Assembly: GCA_015231885.1 (NCBI GenBank) | Contig: JADGAT010000052.1 | Coordinates: 1 to 36,071, forward strand | Reading direction: 5' to 3' | Origin: SAR324 cluster bacterium | GTDB lineage: Bacteria; SAR324; NAC60-12 | DNA: 36,071 nucleotides | Part shown: one piece after another, positions 33,441 to 36,071 of the stretch | How positions within the stretch are numbered: position 1 is the stretch's first letter | How the letters are laid out: each line of letters begins with the position of its first letter | Program-made: the position numbers and the translations under genes | The notes under the pieces: generated by a model | Told to the model about the DNA's origin: nothing | Seen by the model: the letters and a program-made list of their open reading frames with translations, nothing else | The model's database searches: none

Positions 33441-36071
33441 ATGAAAGAAGTATCCAACAAAATCAACTTTCCCGTCCTCGAAAAAGAAATGCTGGAGCTT
33501 TGGAAGAGTCAGCAAATTTTCGAAAAATCTATTGAACAGCGCCCAAAAGAACGCGAATTCGTGTTTTATGATGGACCTCCTTTTGCGACAGGATTGCCCC
33601 ATTATGGACATTTGCTGGCAGGGACCATCAAGGATGTGATTCCGCGTTACAAAGCCATGCGTGGCTTTCGGGTGGAACGACGCTTCGGCTGGGATTGTCA
33701 TGGACTGCCTGTCGAATTTGAGGTGGAGCAGGATTTGAACTTACAAGGACGTCCTGAAATTGAAGAATTCGGCATATCCCGCTACAACGAAGAGTGCCGA
33801 AAAATTGTTTTGCGGTATACCAGTGAGTGGAGAGAAACCGTTGAACGTATGGGACGTTGGGTGGATTTTGATAATGATTACAAAACCATGGATCGCTCCT
33901 TCATGGAATCCGTTTGGTGGGTTTTTAAACAGATGTGGGACAAAAAACTGATTTATGAAGGAGTCAAAGTGGTTCCCTATTCATGGAGAGTCTCCACCCC
34001 TCTGTCCAATTTTGAAGCCAATTTGAACTACAAAGACATCCAGGATCCTTCGATCACTTTCCGATGCAAGTCCACTGATGAAGAGAATGCCTACTTCCTG
34101 GCATGGACCACGACACCCTGGACCCTTCCTTCAAACCTGGCGTTATGTGCCGGACCTGACATCACCTATGTCAAAATCCGGGACAATGCGGACAATACCA
34201 TTTATTACCTGGGAAAAAATCAGGTTGCTGCTTATTTTGAACCGGACAGCTATCAAGTGTTGGGAGAATTCAACGGCTCTGAACTGAAAGGACGTAACTA
34301 CGTTCCTTTATTTGATTTTGCAAAAGGCCGTATTGACACAACCAACTTATGGCAAATACTCGTTGATGATTATGTGAGTGACGAAAGTGGTACTGGCATT
34401 GTGCATCAGGCACCAGCTTTTGGAGAAGATGATTTACGGATCTGCCTGAAGGAAAATATTCCCGTGTTCGATCCTGTCGACAATGATGGAAATTTTATGT
34501 CCTACATGGGATTCATTGCTGGCATGAACATCAAGGAAGCCGACAAACCGATCATTCGTGAATTGAAAGAAAAAAGCATTCTAATCAAGCATGAGACCAT
34601 CCAGCACAGCTATCCATTCTGCTGGCGCACTGACACTCCTTTGATCTACAAAGCCATTTCCACCTGGTTTGTTGATGTCGAATCCATCAAGCAAAATATG
34701 GTAGCCAACAACCAAACCGTGCATTGGGTTCCCGAACACATCCGGGATGGACGTTTTGGAAAATGGTTGGAAAATGCACGGGATTGGGCCATCAGCAGAA
34801 ACCGGTTTTGGGGAACACCTCTACCCATCTGGAAAAGTGACGATGGCGATATACTTTGCTTTGGCAGTGTCACAGACCTGGAAGAAGCAATAGGGCAACA
34901 AGTCAACGACCTCCACAAACATTTTGTGGATGACCTGGTGATCGAAAAAAATGGAAAAACCTATAAGCGCATTCCTGAAGTATTGGATTGCTGGTTTGAG
35001 TCAGGCTCCATGCCTTATGCCCAAGAGCACTATCCCTTTGAGAATAAAGAAAAGTTTGAAACCAACTTTCCAGCAAATTTTATCTGCGAAGGATTGGATC
35101 AAACACGAGGCTGGTTTTACACTCTGGTTGTCATCAGTGCGGCTCTATTTGGTAAACCTGCTTTTCATAATGTGATTGTCAATGGATTGATTTTGGCTGA
35201 AGATGGTAAAAAAATGAGCAAACGGCTTAAAAATTACCCAGATCCTGCAGAAATGCTGGATAAGTATGGCGCTGATGCCATCCGGCTTTATATGCTCAAC
35301 TCTGTTGCCGTACGAGGCGATGATTTGAAATTTTCAGAAAAAGGACTGGTCGATACAACCCGTATCATCTTACTGCCTCTGTGGAATGCCCTGGCTTTTT
35401 TAACCACTTATGCCTCCATCGACCAATGGCAGCCAACCTCCGAGAATTTGGACATTTCTCCCTCCAATCCTCTGGACTGCTGGATTCTTTCCAAATTGCA
35501 GGAACTCATTGAAACCGTTACCAATAACATGGATCAATACGAATTGAACAAATCGGTGGCCCCATTTGTTGGTTTCATTGATTTGTTGACCAACTGGTAT
35601 ATCCGCCGCAGCCGAAGGCGTTTTTGGAAGGCCGGACAGGGACAGGACAAACGGGAGGCTTATGCGACCCTGTACCAGGTGCTTTTACAGCTCTCTAACG
35701 TCATTGCCCCTTTCATTCCCTTCATTGCGGAGGGAATTTATCAAACCCTGCGAGAGTCAAGCAGTCCACAGAGTGTCCATCTGGTGGATTTTCCAGCAAC
35801 CTGCCCTGAACATCGTGATCTTCCACTGGAAAAAAAGATGGATCTGATTCTTTCAACTGTCAGCATGGGAAGAGCTCTACGCAGTAAGCACCAATTGAAA
35901 ATCCGGCAGCCTCTTGCCACAATTTTTCTGGTCACCCGTGACCCCGAAGCAAAAAACATCTTAACCGGTATGGTCGATTTGATCACGGATGAATTGAACA
36001 TTAAAAAAGTGGTCATTGCAGAAAATGAAGAAGATTTGGTGACGTTCAGCGCAAAAGCAAACTTCAAAATT
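33441..36071 (+). CDS. ileS: Isoleucyl-tRNA synthetase, type 2, C-terminus beyond window
   Basis: 877 codons are open in one frame to the right edge with no stop; full-length family members are about 1040 aa. Seen: FVFYDGPPFATGLPHYGHLL containing the HxGH signature (HYGH), WDCHGLPVE, AWTTTPWTLPSN (start of the editing domain), SGTGIVHQAPAFGEDD, YPFCWRTDTPLIYK, SRNRFWGTPLPIW, and KMSKRLKNYPDP (KMSKS loop as KMSKR). PFATGLPHYGH and KMSKR are typical of the eukaryote-like type 2 enzymes found in some bacteria, which are often naturally insensitive to mupirocin. The start is ATG 33441 after TAAGGT, 77 bp downstream of the sugar dehydrogenase. It charges tRNA-Ile in the cytosol. The zinc-binding C-terminus cannot be judged. 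Confidence 0.95.
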   Translation, partial: MKEVSNKINFPVLEKEMLELWKSQQIFEKSIEQRPKEREFVFYDGPPFATGLPHYGHLLAGTIKDVIPRYKAMRGFRVERRFGWDCHGLPVEFEVEQDLNLQGRPEIEEFGISRYNEECRKIVLRYTSEWRETVERMGRWVDFDNDYKTMDRSFMESVWWVFKQMWDKKLIYEGVKVVPYSWRVSTPLSNFEANLNYKDIQDPSITFRCKSTDEENAYFLAWTTTPWTLPSNLALCAGPDITYVKIRDNADNTIYYLGKNQVAAYFEPDSYQVLGEFNGSELKGRNYVPLFDFAKGRIDTTNLWQILVDDYVSDESGTGIVHQAPAFGEDDLRICLKENIPVFDPVDNDGNFMSYMGFIAGMNIKEADKPIIRELKEKSILIKHETIQHSYPFCWRTDTPLIYKAISTWFVDVESIKQNMVANNQTVHWVPEHIRDGRFGKWLENARDWAISRNRFWGTPLPIWKSDDGDILCFGSVTDLEEAIGQQVNDLHKHFVDDLVIEKNGKTYKRIPEVLDCWFESGSMPYAQEHYPFENKEKFETNFPANFICEGLDQTRGWFYTLVVISAALFGKPAFHNVIVNGLILAEDGKKMSKRLKNYPDPAEMLDKYGADAIRLYMLNSVAVRGDDLKFSEKGLVDTTRIILLPLWNALAFLTTYASIDQWQPTSENLDISPSNPLDCWILSKLQELIETVTNNMDQYELNKSVAPFVGFIDLLTNWYIRRSRRRFWKAGQGQDKREAYATLYQVLLQLSNVIAPFIPFIAEGIYQTLRESSSPQSVHLVDFPATCPEHRDLPLEKKMDLILSTVSMGRALRSKHQLKIRQPLATIFLVTRDPEAKNILTGMVDLITDELNIKKVVIAENEEDLVTFSAKANFKI

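Overview
The window is a contiguous stretch of bacterial chromosome, moderately AT-rich, with closely packed genes on both strands. The mix of genes fits a motile Gram-negative bacterium: a Bat-type von Willebrand factor A (VWA) locus, a five-gene branched-chain-amino-acid-type ABC importer, a chemotaxis operon, class II (B12-dependent) ribonucleotide reductase, a UDP-HexNAc dehydrogenase and a eukaryote-like (type 2) isoleucyl-tRNA synthetase. A deltaproteobacterial or SAR324-like lineage is plausible, but I cannot prove the taxonomy from the sequence alone. I saw no rRNA, complete tRNA, CRISPR array, phage or transposase gene.

Layout. (1) 1-3893, minus strand: a gene set reading 696-aa unknown protein -> BatD/DUF4381-like membrane protein -> BatA-like VWA protein, which runs off the left edge. 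(2) 3894-4245: intergenic, with a promoter-like site, a possible 36-aa ORF and a degenerate copy of a palindromic repeat. (3) 4246-6515: hisC (minus) and, divergently, a serine beta-lactamase-fold hydrolase. (4) 6682-11646: livK-H-M-G-F, tightly packed or overlapping, one solute importer. (5) 11729-14858: a single-domain response regulator, a large hybrid kinase whose receiver domain is a near-duplicate of that regulator, and a STAS protein. (6) 15094-23816: chemoreceptor, CheW, CheR, CheY, CheA, a large helical protein with a CheZ-type DxxxQ motif, and a small two-helix membrane protein. Neither CheB nor CheD is present. (7) 23817-24424: intergenic, with a 162-bp near-symmetric palindrome (MITE-like), a 31-aa coiled-coil mini-gene with a ribosome binding site, and a perfect 13-bp stem-loop. 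(8) 24425-26458, minus: EamA transporter followed by a HemW-like radical SAM protein. (9) 26674-30348: nrdJ, convergent with an ABC1/UbiB-family kinase-like gene (30354-31859, minus). (10) 32072-33364: nucleotide-sugar dehydrogenase. (11) 33441-end: ileS, cut by the right edge.

How the genes may work together. The receptor (two tandem sensor modules and a CheR-tether-like C-terminus), CheW, CheA and CheY form a complete phosphorelay. The downstream helical protein is a good candidate for the CheY-P phosphatase. The upstream receiver/hybrid-kinase/STAS genes form a second signalling unit on the same strand and may feed another output. The Liv cassette is self-sufficient for ATP-driven uptake of a small organic solute.

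The observations most worth following are: the CheZ-like protein with two DxxxQ/H motifs; the CheA with an inserted T2SS-E-N-terminal-like segment; the intergenic palindromic element and its degenerate inverted relative 20 kb away; the 31-aa mini-gene; the 696-aa unknown in a Bat locus; and several altered hallmark motifs (LivF Walker A Lys->Arg, UbiB-family KxGQ->KAAQ).
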